Positions 34,295-45,905 of a DNA stretch of 64,000 nt are shown here, piece by piece (position 1 is the first letter of the stretch; each line of letters starts with the position of its first letter). The DNA comes from Porphyra umbilicalis. Its lineage: Eukaryota; Rhodophyta; Bangiophyceae; Bangiales; Bangiaceae. Position numbers and translations under genes: made by a program. A model generated the notes under the pieces. It saw nothing but the letters and a program-made list of their open reading frames with translations, had not been told where the DNA came from and did no database searches. The stretch lies in NCBI GenBank assembly GCA_002049455.2, contig KV918786.1, forward strand, positions 310,001 through 374,000. Reading direction: 5' to 3'.

Positions 34295-37109
34295 TTCGGG
34301 GGAAAACGCTTGAAATGGAGGCACCACACGAGCAAGAGCGGCCACCCCCCACGTCAAGACTGCACGGCGTCGAGTGTGGTACACGACGCAAAGGCAGCGT
34401 GCAATCCCGACGTGGGGGTTGGTGGCAACGGCGGCGGCCGTCCACGGTGACGGACGGTACGGCGGCGGGGCGGGCGGGGCGGGACGGGGCGGGGCGAGGC
34501 GGGACGCGGCGGGGCGGCGGGACGGGAGGCGGGCGGGCGGTCGGTCGGTCGGTCGGTCAGGCGGCGGGGAGGCGGGCCGGGGGCGCAACCCAACCGCGCA
34601 GCGCGGGCGTCGGCGAAGATATACCCCCCCTCAGACGCCCCTCCTGCGGGGGGGGGGTGCGCCCGCCGGCGTCTGCGCGCCCTCGGGGCGGGGCCCCCGT
34701 GCCCGCCCTGCGCGCGGCGCGGCGAGAAATTGGGAGAATAAAATAGGAACGGCACGGATTTTTAGGAACAAGCTCGGCCTGCCAGAAGGGGCCGTCTGTC
34801 TTCCCCCCCCCTCACCGGCAAGCCACGCCCGGAATCGCAAGACGCCGTGTGAGTGGGCGAGACACCTTGCCTGTCGGGTGCCTGGAGGCCCCCCCCGCCG
34901 GTGCGCAAGCAAAATGGCCTCAGGCCGAAGGGGTGGGTGGGAGGGGGGGGGGTCTCGCGCAGGGCCCGCCAGGCGACCCAAGGCGCGCTGGCGGGGGCGC
35001 CACCGCCGCCAGACTAGGCACCCCCGCCGGGTGGCCTTTCCGAGCAGTGTTGCTCGGCCCTCGCGCCTGCCCCGCCCCCCCACCCCAAACGGTCTCTGCG
35101 CGGGTGTTGGAGGGCACAGTCTCCACCCGCGCCCGGCGCCCCCCGTGGACCACAACCAGCGGCGGTGCAGCCCCGCTGTGCGAGCGTCGCGCGATGGGGG
35201 GGGGGTGCGCTGGCACCGCCGCGGGGAACTCGCGTCCAGCGGCAGCAGACTGGTTGCGGGCTGTTGCTCGGCGCCAAGAAGCCCCTCGGCTGCACACCCT
35301 GCTGGGCCACCCACAATCTGCAAACGCAGACGCTTTGAAAACAACCAATGGCCGCTTCAAAAAGAGCCAATCGCCAAGCGGGACGGCTGCGCACCACTCC
35401 CTGGCCGATGCGCGGAACTCTGCGTGCCGCCTGGACCCGAACGTGGAGTGTGGAGGGGCCTGAGGTGACTTTGGATGACAGCTGCCCTGCACAATTCAAT
35501 TTCAATAATGTAGTTAGATGGCCGATGGGATGTACAGGATGGACTTTCCTACAGCGACCCTCAGAAGGAGGTCCCCATACCCAAAAACCCTGTATTAATA
35601 GCACGTGCAAGTAGGGAAGACAGCACCGCTCACGAAGCGTGGTCCATGTCCCCTGCGTCCCCTACACGCTGGCATGCGTGTGGCGCGCCGCTGAGTGGAA
35701 GAAAGACGGCCGCATGGCGCACACACCGCGCATATGCATTTCATACTTCCAGCATGCAAGACAGCAAGGCGAGCAAGACCCACAGGGCATAGCCTTGTCC
35801 ATGTGTAGGGCGTGCCGCTGTGAAGGGCGTATCCTGGAGCGCCGCCCCACCATGGTGCCGCCAAGACCAGGCATGGAAGAATGACAAGAGCGTGGTACAA
35901 ACACGCAGCTCGTCCCCAGAGGCCTGCGCCGGCGGCTACGGGCAGCCCAGCGGCGCGCTTGGCGGCGGCCAGCAACCCAGCGCGGCGCCCCGCCTACATT
36001 GGTGCACGGGGCGCACCCACGGGCGGCCCCTGGTGGTACGCACAGCAGCGACCACCGTTGCTCCCCACCGAGTCCCCCCCACCCCGACCGGTGGCGCGGG
36101 GTGTGGCTGGCGCTCCCGGTGCGCGCGCGACCGCCGGCGGGCGCCCCCCCCATTCAAACATTCAAAGCGGCGGCGCCACCAAAACCAAACCCCGACAAGA
36201 TCCGCCACTAAAAAAACCCCACCCACCCCACCCACCCCCACTCACCCCCTTTTTTTTTTTTTTTTTCAAACGTGCCGCCGCCGCGCCGCGCGGCGCCGCG
36301 GCGCGGCGCGCTCGCTACGCACCGCCGCCGACGCGCCTCCGCCGCCGCGCGCGCGCGCCGCCACGACCGCCGCCGCGGGGGGCCGGCCGCGCGCCGCCCG
36401 CCGGGCGTGCCGCGGCGCGGCGGCCGGCCCGGCCCGCCGCCGCGCGCTGACGCTGCGCACCTGGGGGGGGGGGGCGGCCGCCGCCCGCCCCCGCCGCGTG
36501 GCCTCCACCACGCGCGCAGGCAGACGCCACGCGGCGACGGCGTTGTCCTGCGCCCCCCACCCCCCCTGTGGTCCCCCCACGGCGGGCACCCGCCCCCCCC
36601 CTCCCCCCCCTGCGGTGGTGCGCGCGCGGCACCCGGTGCCGCGGTGCCGGCGGCGCCCCTCCGCGGCCGCGGCACACGGCGGCAGGCCCCCCCCGCCGAC
36701 GGGCAGGCCGGGACCCCATTGCCGGCCGGGGGGCCGCCCGCGCGGCGCCGCGCGCCGCCGCCCGCACCCCGCGCCGCGCGCCGCCGCCGCCGCCGCGCCG
36801 GCCGGCCGCGCCCGCCCGCAGCACGCCCGGCGCGTCTGCCGACATTGTGCGCGCTGGCAGCTCGTCCCCGGGCGGCGGCGTCGACCGGCTCGCAGCCTTG
36901 AGCTTCCCCTCCCCCCCCCCCCCCCCCGGCGCGCGCCGACGCCGACCCGTGCCGTCCCCACCGCGGTCGTTGCGCATCCTCCCCCCCACCCCGCCACCGT
37001 TATTGTTTTTTTTTTTTTTTGGTCCTTCTCAAGAGACCGCCGTTGGCCCCGTGCAAGCGCCACGCGCCTCCACGTGCACCCTCCCCTCCACCCCTCCCCC
37101 CTTCCTCCA

Positions 37110-37143
<34 letters not shown>

Positions 37144-37207
37144 ACCCACCCACCCACCCACCCACCAACCCCCCCCCCCCACCACCGACGACGCGACGCC
37201 GACCACG
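34295..37207. other. Long intergenic region between the HAD and coiled-coil genes
   Basis: Bases 34450-34620 contain G-rich GGGGCGGGGCGGG-type repeats and five tandem CGGT units (about 34537-34560). From 35300 to 35890 GC is ordinary and no frame is supported. From 36150 to 37207 the strand becomes pyrimidine- and C-run-rich, with T17 and T16 runs (about 36250 and 37005) and a CA microsatellite just before the next start. Very long open frames here are low-complexity and not credible proteins. Confidence 0.55.
37112..37142 (+). repeat. CA dinucleotide microsatellite
   Basis: About fifteen CA units followed by CCCACCCA-type and C-run sequence, 65 bases before the predicted start of the coiled-coil gene, so probably in its 5' untranslated region or promoter. 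Likely variable in length between individuals. Confidence 0.95.
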
Positions 37208-37339
37208 ATGGCGGCCACCCCCCCCGACGGCCTCGCCGGCCCCTACCCCGCCGCCGACGAGGCCGTTGCGCGCGCGGCGGTTGAGTGGCTGGCCATTGCG
37301 CTGCGGTCGGGGTCGCCCGCCGACGTCCTCGGCGGCGGC

Positions 37340-37371
<32 letters not shown>

Positions 37372-37695
37372 TCCCGCCGGCGCCGGCGGCGGCGCGTCGG
37401 CGACGGCAGCCGCGCTCGTCGCCGCGTCGGGGGTGCCCGCGTCGGGGCGTGCCGTCGGGTACCTCGCGCGCCTCGTCGCCGACGGGTTTTTGCTCTCCCA
37501 CACCGTCGCCCGCTTTGTGCCGGCCGTGCTGCCGACGGCGGCGGTGTGTTTGCCGACGCTCGTGCGGGGGGGGGGGGGGGGGAGGGGGGGGGGGGGGGGC
37601 GGGCCGCGGCGGCGTCGCCACCACCGTCACCCGCACGCAAGCGCGGGGCAACATTCGGCGGCTGGCGCGCGCGCTCGCCGCCTATTACGAGGTGC

Positions 37696-37727
<32 letters not shown>

Positions 37728-38191
37728 ACCGCGTCGTCTGACGGCGGCGGCGGCACCGACGATGATGGCGCCGACGGGGCGGCGGGCGGCGGGTGGGTGA
37801 CGCCCGGCCCCTGGTCGGCGGCGGCGACCGCGTATGCGGTCCGCGAGGCGCCCGCCGGCGACGGGGACGGCGCCTCCTCGGCGGCGGCCACGTCGGATAC
37901 AGACGGGGACGATGGCCCGCCGCTGCCGTCGACGGCCGAGGCGCTGACGGCCATCCTGTCGGCGCCCGGCGCTTGGGCCGAGCCGCTGCTCCTCCTCCGC
38001 CTCACCGAGGCGGTGCTCGCGGCGGCCATGGCCGAATCGGCCGACGCGGCGGGCTATACGGACGACCTGCCGCCCGACACGGGGGAGCTCCTCGACTACT
38101 CGGGTGGGCGCACGGTGGAGGGGAGGGGGGGGGGGGGGCGGGGGGGGGGGGGGTGGGGGGGAGGGGGGTCACCACCCTCTCCTCCCCAGCC

Positions 38192-38223
<32 letters not shown>

Positions 38224-41200
38224 GGCGTCGGCGCGGCGCCCCGGGGGGGGGGCGCCCCCGAGGGGGGTGCGACGCCGGGGCGGGGGGGGGCGGCACCGCG
38301 CCCGCCACGCCCCTGCGGCCGCTCGCGGACGCGGGGGCCAATGCGCGCGAGGCGGCGCGGGGTTTGCCGACCACCCCCGCCGCCGCCGACGCTGTCGGCG
38401 GCGGTGCGGCCGGGGACTATGTCCCCACGTCGGCGGCGCGCCGGCGGCAGTCGGCGGTCAAGCCCCGCTCCCGCGACCGCGGGCACGAGCGCGGGCGCGA
38501 CGGGCGGCACCGCGGGGGCGGGGGCGGGGGGTCCCCCCCCCCCCCCCAGGGGATCCCCCCCCCCCACCCCCCCTCGGCACTCGCCACCGCCGGCGCCGTT
38601 GCCGCCGCCGCCGCCGTCGCTGCCGCCACCGCCCGCGCCGACGCGGCGGACCGCCGGTCCGCCGCCGCCGAGGCGCGGGCGACGGCGGCGGCGGCCGCAG
38701 CCGCCGCCGCCGCTGCCGAAGCGGCCGACGGGCGGGAGCGCGCGGACGGCGCCGAGGCGGCGGCGGCGGCCGCCGCCGCCGCCCGCGACGCGGCCACTGC
38801 CGAGGCGCGCTCCCTCGCCACCGCCGTCGCGTCGCTGACGCGCACCGTGGATGACGCCGACGCCAAGGCCGCCGCCGTCACCGCCGCGGTGCGGCGGGAG
38901 CGGGCGGCGGGGGCGGCAGCGTCGGCCGCCGCGGCGGCTGCTGCCGCCCGGCTGGGGGCGGTCGAAGCCGCCGCCGCCGACGCGCGGCAGGCGGAAGCGG
39001 CGGCGGTGGATCGGGCGGGGGCGGCCGAGGCGGCCGCCGCGCGGTCGGCGGCCAAGGCCGACGCTGCCGCCGCGGCGGCGCGGCGGCAGGCGACCGCGGC
39101 GGCGGCGGCGGCGGCGCGCGCCGAGGCGGCGGAAGCGGCCCTTGCGGCCGTGGCCGAAGACGCGGCCGACGCGCGGCAGCAGTTGTCGGCGCAGCTGCTC
39201 GCCGCCGACGCGTGGGAGGCGTCGGTCGTCGTGGCCGTGCCGGCGGCGGTGCCGCCGCCCGTGGCGCCGGCCCGGGGGCCCGCAACGGCGGCGGCGGTGG
39301 CGGCGGGGGAGGCTGCCGTCGCCGCCGCCGTTGCCGACGCGGCAGCGTCGGCGGCGGTTGTGGCCGACGGCGTGGCGCTGGCGGTTGCCGCCGTCAACGC
39401 GCGCGCCGTCGACGCGGAAGCGGCGGCGGACGCGGCGGCGGGCGCGGCGGCCGAGCGGGCGGCGGCGGCGGACGCGGCGGCCGAGCGGGCGGCCGCCGAC
39501 GGCGTGGCGGCGGCGGCGGCGGCGGCGGCTGCCGACGCGGAAATCGCGCGCCTCTCCCGCGCCGTCGACGATGCCGACACGCGCCTGGCGGCGTCAACGG
39601 CATCGTCGGCGGCGACGGCGGGCCGCCTCGACGGGGCGCTGTCGGAAGCGACGGCGCTGCGGCGGCAGCTGGGCGTCGCCGTGGCCGGCGCCGCAACGGC
39701 GGCGGCCGCGGCGGCCGCCACGGCAGCGGCCAAGGACGCGGACGTGGCCGCCGCGCGGTCCGACGCAGCGGCGGCGGCCGACCGCGCCGACGAGGCGGCG
39801 GCGGACGCGGCGCTGCGGGTGGCCGCCGCCGAGGCAAAGTCGGCGGCGGCGCGCACCGCCGAGGCGGCCGCCGTCGTTGCGGCGGCGTCGGCCGAGGCGG
39901 CGGCAGAGGAGCGGGTGGGCGCGGCAAACGCTGCGGCAAACGCTGCACGCACCGCGCGGGGGCGGGCCGAGGCGCGTGCGGACGCTGCCGAGGCGGGCGC
40001 CGCCGAGCGGTTGGCGGCCGCCGAGGCGGGTGCCGCTCAGCGGGTGGCTGCTGCGGACGCGGCTGCGGGCGCCGCCCGCACCGCGCGCACGCGGGCCGAG
40101 GAGCGCGCGGCCGCCGCCGAGGCGGGTGCCGCCGAGCGGGTCGCGTCGGCCGAGGCGGACGCGGCCGAGCGTGTGGCCGCCGCCGAGGCGGGTGCCGCCG
40201 AGCGGGTGGCTGCCGCCGAGGAGCGCGTGGCCGCGGCAGACGCCGCTGCCGCCGCCGCCCGCACCGCTGGGGCCGAAGCCGAGGCGCGTGCGGCGGCCGC
40301 CGAGGCGGCCGCCGCCGAGCGTGTCAGCGCCGTCAAAGCAGAGGCGGCAGAGCAGGTGGCTGCTGCGGACGCCGCTGCCGCCGCTGCCCGCACCGCCGAG
40401 GCGGCGGCCGAGGAGCGTGCGGCCGCCGCCGAAGCGGCCGCCGCCGAGCAGGTCAGCGCCGTCAAAGCAGACGCGGCAGAGCTGGTGGCTGCTGCGGACG
40501 CCGCTGCCGCCGCTGCCCGCACCGCCGGGGCAGAGGCCGAGGAGCGTGCGGCGGCCGCCGAGGCGGCGGCCGCGGAACGCGTGTCCGCCGCCGAGGCGGC
40601 GGCCGCGGAACGCGTGGCCGCCACCGAGGCGGCAGCCGCCGAGCGGGTGGCCGCCGCCGAGGCAGCGGCGGCCACGGCCACCGCGTCGGCGGCCGCGGCC
40701 GCCGACGCCTCGACCGCCGCCGACGGCGTCAAGGCCGCCGCCGTTGCCGACGCGGCGCGCCTCACCGCCGCCGTTGAGGCGGCCGAGGCGCGCGCGGCGG
40801 CGGCCGCCGCCGACGCGGCCGACGTGCGGGCGGCGCTCGCGTCGTCGACGGCCGACGGCGGGGAGGCGCGGGCGCTCCTCGCCGCCGCCCACGCCGACGT
40901 GGCGGGCGCCAAGGCGGCCGCCACCGCCGCCGAGGCTGCCGCCGACCAAGCGCAGGCGGCGCTAACCGCCTCCCGCGCCGACGCGGCCGACGCGCGGTCG
41001 GCGGCGGCGGCTGCGGCCGCGGCGGCTGCCGCCGAGGCAGACGCGGCGGCCGACCGTGCGGCCGCGTCCGACGCTGCGTCGCGCGACGCGGCGGCGGTCG
41101 TTGCCGACGGCCGCGCGGCGGCGGCGGCGGCGGCGGTGGCGGCGGCAGAGGCGGCCGCCGCGGAGCGGGGGGGGGAGGCTGCCGCCGCCACGGCGGCGGC

Positions 41201-42677
41201 CGCCGCCGCGGCCGACGAGCGTGCGGCGGCGGTGGCGGCCGCGGAGCGGGCGGCCGCCGACGCGGCGGCCGCGCGGTCCGCCGAGGCGGCCGCCACGGCG
41301 CGGGCGGACGGGGCCGAGGCGGCGGCGGCGGCAGCAACGGCCGCCGCCGACGAGCGCGTCGCGGCGGCCGAGGCGGCGGTGGCGGCGCAGACGGCCGACG
41401 CAGAGGCGGCGGCGGCCGCCGCCGCGGCGGCCGAGGAGCAGCGCGCGGCGGCGGTCGCTGCCGCCGACGCGGCGGCCGAGGCGGCCACGGCGGCCGAGGC
41501 GGCGGCCACCAACCGCGCGACCGCGGCCGAGGCGGCCGCCGCCACCGCCGTGGCGGCCGCGTCGGAGCGCGTCGCCGCCGCCGACGCGGCGGCGGCGGCC
41601 GCGTCGGAGCGCGTCGCGGCCGCCGACGCGGCGGCCGCGTCTGCCAATGACCGCGCCGCCGTCGCGGTCGCCGACGCGGCCGACGCGCGGTCGTCTGCGG
41701 CGGCGGCGACGGTCCGCGCCGACGCGGCCGACGCGGCGGCGGCCGCCGCGCAAGCAACTTCGACGGCCGAGGCAGACCGCGCGGCCGTGTCAGCACGCTC
41801 CGCCGAGGCGGCGGCCGCGTCGTCGGCGGCGGCCGCCGCCACCGACGCGGCCGACGTGGCGTCTGCGGCCGCCGACGAGGTTGCCGCGTCGGTCGCGGCG
41901 GCGGCCGACGCGGCCGCCACCGCCGACGCGCTCCGCTCCGAGGTCCGCGACTTGCGGTCGGCGGCGGCGGCGGCGGCCGCCGCCGGCGCCGCCTCTGACG
42001 CGCGCGCCGACGCGGCGACCGCCGCCGCGGCGGCGGCCGCCGACGAGGCGGCGTCGATGCGTGACGCTGCCGCGGCGGCCGAGGGCGAGGCGGACCGCGC
42101 GCGCGCGGCGGCGGCGGCGGCCGCCGCCGCGGCGGCCGACCGCGCCGCCGCCGCCGAAGCGGCGGCGGCCGACCGCGCCGCCGCTGCGGAAGCGGGTGCG
42201 GCCGCCCGCGCGGCGGCTGCGGAGGCGGCCGCCACGGACCGCGCGACGGCCGTCGAGGCGGCGGCCGACCGCCGCGCCGACGAGGCGGTTGCGGCGGCGG
42301 CGGCGGCGGCCGACGAGGCGGCGGCGGCGCGCGCCGACGCGGCCGCCGCAGAGGAGCGGGCGGCGGCGGCGGCGGCGGTGGGGGAGCAGGCGAGCCGCTC
42401 CGTGGGGGCGGCAGACGCGGCCGCGGCGGCGGCGGCCGCCGCCGAGGCGGCCGACGCGGCGGCCGCCGCGGCCGCCGACGCTGGCGCGTCGGCCGACGGG
42501 TCGGCGGGGTCTGCCGCCGCCGCCGCGGCGGCGGCGGCGCGCGCGGCCGCCGCCGCGGCGGGCGGCCGCCCGGCCGACGCTGCCGACGCGGTGCGGGCGG
42601 CGGCAGCGGCGGCGGCCGCGGCGGCAGCAGAGGCGCGCGCCGACGCGGCGGCGGCGGCCGCCGCCGCCGCGGACCGA

Positions 42678-42708
<31 letters not shown>

Positions 42709-44141
42709 GTGGCGCCCCCCGGGGCCTCCCCGCCGCCGACGGCGGCGCGCCCGTCACGCCCGCCGCCTCTGACGGCGGGCACGCCGATGGCGCGGCGGGG
42801 GCGGCGGCGCTCCCCGCTGCCGCCGCCACCGCCGCTTTGACGGCGACGCCCGAGAGCGCCGGCTTTGTGTCGGCCGCCTCCTTCTCCTCCCTCTCTGACT
42901 TGCGCGCCTTTATCGGCCCGCGGCGGGCGACGGACCCCGGCGCCGCCGCCGCCTCGGACGATGCGGCGAGCGGCGGCTCCCTGCCCGCCGCGCACCTCAC
43001 CCGCTCCGGCTCGGTCGACGGCGACGGGGCGGGGGCGTCGGGGGCGGGTGCGGCGGCGGCCATTGTCGTCGCTGGGGCGGTGACGCCGCAGACGCCTCCC
43101 CCCGCCCGTCGGTCAGCGGCGGGTATGGCGGCGGCGGCGGTGGCGGTGGCGGCGCCTCCCCCCCCCCCTCCTCGGCGCGCACCGCCGGCGACGGGGGCCG
43201 CCGCGGCGGCCGCGGCGCCGCCGCCCGCCAGCTCCTCTCTGCGCGCCTCGCGCTCGCGCACGCGCACACCTCCCTCGCGCAGCGCGAGGCGGCGCTGTCG
43301 GCGGAGCAAGCCACCTCTGCGTCCCTGACCGCGCAGCTCACCGCCCTCCGCGCGTCGGACGGGGGCCACGCCGCGCGGGCGGCGTCGCTCGCGTCGGCCC
43401 TCGACGCCAAGCGGTCGCAGGTGGCGGCGCTGCGCGCGGAGCGGTCGGCGCTCGGGCGGCAGCTCGACGCGGCGCGCCGCCGGGCGGCGGCGGGGGACGC
43501 GGACGCGGCCGCCGCGGCGTCGCGGGCGGCGGGCCTCGCGGCGGCGCTCGTGGAGCGGGACGGGGAGTTGGACCGGTGTCGCGCCGACTTGGCCGCCGCC
43601 CGCGACGCGGCGCGCGCGGCGGCGGCGGCGGCGGCGGCGCACACGGCGGCGATTGCCGAGTTGAACGAGCGCCTCCTCACCATGACCGTCGACCACACGG
43701 CGGCGGTGCGCGGGTGGGAGCTCCGCGTGGCGGCGACGGAGGCCAAGCTCGAATCCTCAGACGTGCTCGCGCGGCAAATGGGGGCGGCGGCGACGGAGAC
43801 GTCGACGCTCAAGGCGGAGATTGCGCGCGTGCGGGACTCGTACTACTCGGAAATCATCCTCAATGCCAAGCGCGACAAGGAGGCGGCGGAGGCGTCGGCG
43901 ATGGAGGCGCACCAGCTGGCGGAAGCGCGCGACGCGGAGCACCGGTACCGCGAGTTGGCCGCCTTCAAGGCCGCCTCGGCCGCCTCGGCCGCGTCGGCAC
44001 CCGGGGGGGGGGGGGGGGGGGGGGCGGGTCGGGGGGGGGGTCCCCGACGACGACCGCCGCGGCCGCAAGCCGGGGCTCCTCCGCAAGGTCAAGGCGCGCG
44101 TCGGCGGGCGGATGGTGCCCAACGGCTCGACGCACGGGTGA
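37208..44141 (+). CDS. Giant alanine-rich coiled-coil protein, about 2300 residues (frame broken at G/C runs)
   Basis: The ATG at 37208 (MAATPPDGLAGPYPAADEAV) opens a folded-looking head: VARAAVEWLAIALRSG, then VGYLARLVADGFLLSHTVAR. The frame changes in the G-rich tract 37567-37599 and continues GNIRRLARALAAYYEVPP. A possible intron, or another length error, lies at about 38101-38189. From about 38600 to 42700 nearly 1400 residues are Ala/Glu/Asp/Arg-rich heptad-like sequence of AAAEAAAAERV type, with a 43-residue repeat (129 bases) around 40320-40580. After a C11 run at about 43157 the frame changes again into a more ordinary coiled coil (LAQREAALSAEQATSASLTA, then IARVRDSYYSEIILNAKRDK). A last change in the G tract 44001-44040 leads to the basic tail RKPGLLRKVKARVGGRM with TGA at 44141. 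It is probably a long rod-like structural protein. Family unknown. Confidence 0.75.
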
Positions 44142-44845
44142 GGGGGGGAAGGTTTTGTGGGGGCGTCGGGGGGGGGGCGTCCGTGGCGTACGCTGCCGGC
44201 GCGGCCGCCTGTTATTCTCTTGTTGTTCTTTTTTTTTTTTTCTGCCACTCGTGTTTGGGCCGTTTGGTCGGCCGCCCGTCTGTCAGTCGCGGCGGCGGTG
44301 GGCCGCGCGCGGGTGCCGCCTTGTACAGGCCGACGCCTCCCTCCCGCCCGCCGGTCTTTTTGGTGGGGGTGGCTCTTGGGGCGTGCACCCCGTGTGCCGG
44401 CGGTGGGGGCATCGCGCACCGGCGGCGGTAGTTTGGTCCACGCGTTGCGTCTGGTCCTTTCCTTGCCACACACGGCTCTGACGCGCTTGTCACGGCCGCC
44501 GCTGGGAGCACCGCCGCTCCAGCGCGGTGCGTGGCGCCCGCCGCCAATCCCTCCTCTCCGCGCCGGTGGGGCACCGCCGTCGCTGCGACCTGCACCGCCG
44601 CCGGGCGGTGGCGGGCGCCGCTCTGCGGGCGCCCCCGCCCACGGGCCGACGGGCAGAGACGGGTGCGCGCGGCGGCGGGCGCACCCCATCCCCCACGGTC
44701 GTGCGCGCCGGCGGGCGCCGGGGGGACGCCAACGGTGGGGGCGGCCGCCGGCGCGGCGACGCGGGGTGGCGCCACGGGCGCCGGCGGGGCCGCCCGGTTT
44801 TTTCCACCGCGCACACGGGGCCGCCGTCAGCACGGCGACGTCGCC

Positions 44846-44911
44846 GGCACGCCGGGGGGCCGACTGCTGCAACGTGGTCGCGACCACGTTGCAGCAGTCC
44901 CCCGGCGTGCC
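44846..44911. repeat. Near-perfect palindrome with no spacer
   Basis: Positions 44862-44880 (GACTGCTGCAACGTGGTCG) are the exact reverse complement of 44881-44899, so 38 bases are a perfect palindrome with its axis at 44880/44881. Beyond that, GGCACGCCGGGG on the left pairs with CCCCGGCGTGCC on the right after a four-base bulge. It can form a cruciform in DNA or a tight hairpin in RNA. Confidence 0.9.
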
Positions 44912-45207
44912 GCCCCGTCCGGACGTCCTACCCCCGTCGATCACGTCCGATCATCCCCTGCCACGTGGGCCGTCTGGGGCCATTGAAGCGCCGTCTGGGC
45001 CCGCCCCGTCTGGGCCCGCCCCTGCGGCCGTGCAAGCGGGGGGGCCCCGCGGCCACCCGCGCGGGGCGCCCCGCCCCCGCCTCGGTGGGTGCCATCCGAC
45101 ACGACCCCCCGCCGCACGTGCGGGCGGGGCACCCGAGATCCCATCTCGAAGCGGCGCGCCGCTGCGGGCGCGCCCGCGCGCGGCGTGGCGGCGGCGGCCG
45201 CCGCCGC

Positions 45208-45300
45208 AAAACGGGCGCGGCGAGCGCCCCCCACGCCCGCCGCGGAGCGCCCCCCCCCGCCCGCCGCGGCGGGCGGGGGGGGCGCTCGCCGCGCCCGTTT
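45208..45300. repeat. Long GC-rich inverted repeat, arms about 25 bp plus an inner hairpin
   Basis: AAACGGGCGCGGCGAGCGCC at 45208 pairs with GGCGCTCGCCGCGCCCGTTT ending at 45300. A second palindrome nests inside around GCCCGCCGCGGCGGGC (about 45258-45273). No gene frame explains the symmetry. Confidence 0.85.
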
Positions 45301-45905
45301 GCGCGCGCGCGCGCCGCCCCCGGCCAATGGGTCGTAGTCGGGGGGGCGCCCGTGAAACGGCGGCGGGAGACAACGGTCGGCGCACGGCGCGCGCCGTCGC
45401 GCGGTGGGGCAAGCAAAAAAACGCACAGCAGCGCCAGTCGTGGGGAACAAGGTCTCGGGTGGAGACAAGCGCTCAGTACTGATGGCTCTGCTTTTTTGAA
45501 AAGAAAATAAAGGAAAGAGAAGAGAAGGAAGAAAACGTACAGCAATGGGGGGGAGGTGTGACCACTGGCCTGCCCGAAACCCCCACCGCACACGCCGGAG
45601 CAACCGTCACACAAAAAAAGGAGGAAGAAAACGAAAAACAACGCGAAGGAACCACTCGAGAGAGACAAAGGAGGAAAAGAGCACACTAGCAGTACAGAGC
45701 GGTACCGATATACACACGCTGGCTGCCTGTCACACGCGCGCGCACGCCCATGAGACCGGGAGACGCCATCGTGTTGCCAGCTACTCATGACTGCGCCAAA
45801 AAAAATAGAAGAGAGACGAGAATAAATGCAGAGTGCACCACACAACCACCTACCCACCTCGTATGCGGCAGACCCATCGTTCCGCCGCCCCCAACCAGAG
45901 ACGGC

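Larger units (their letters stand above)
44142..45905. other. Convergent GC-rich 3' interval with two large inverted repeats
   Basis: Between the coiled-coil gene (plus) and the DUF218-like gene (minus). Long frames on both strands are Arg/Pro/Gly-rich and mutually overlapping, so none is called. Two strong hairpins (44846-44911 and 45208-45300) are listed separately. After 45400 GC drops and A-rich stretches appear, suitable for the 3' end of the minus-strand gene. Confidence 0.55.

Noticed and set aside
35820..37207. Upstream extension of the coiled-coil frame and other long Pro/Arg-rich frames
   Set aside because: They read through C runs, a CA microsatellite and poly-T stretches; no protein character, and the ATG at 37208 starts credible sequence.
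40037..43696. A 1219-codon open frame on the minus strand opposite the coiled-coil gene
   Set aside because: Mirror effect of GCC/GCG-rich codons: the reverse complement of alanine-rich coding is also Ala/Arg-rich and open. The plus strand has the folded head, tail and coiled coil.
44157..45482. 441-codon plus-strand frame after the coiled-coil gene
   Set aside because: Crosses both large hairpins, is Pro/Arg/Gly-rich, and overlaps equally long frames on the other strand.
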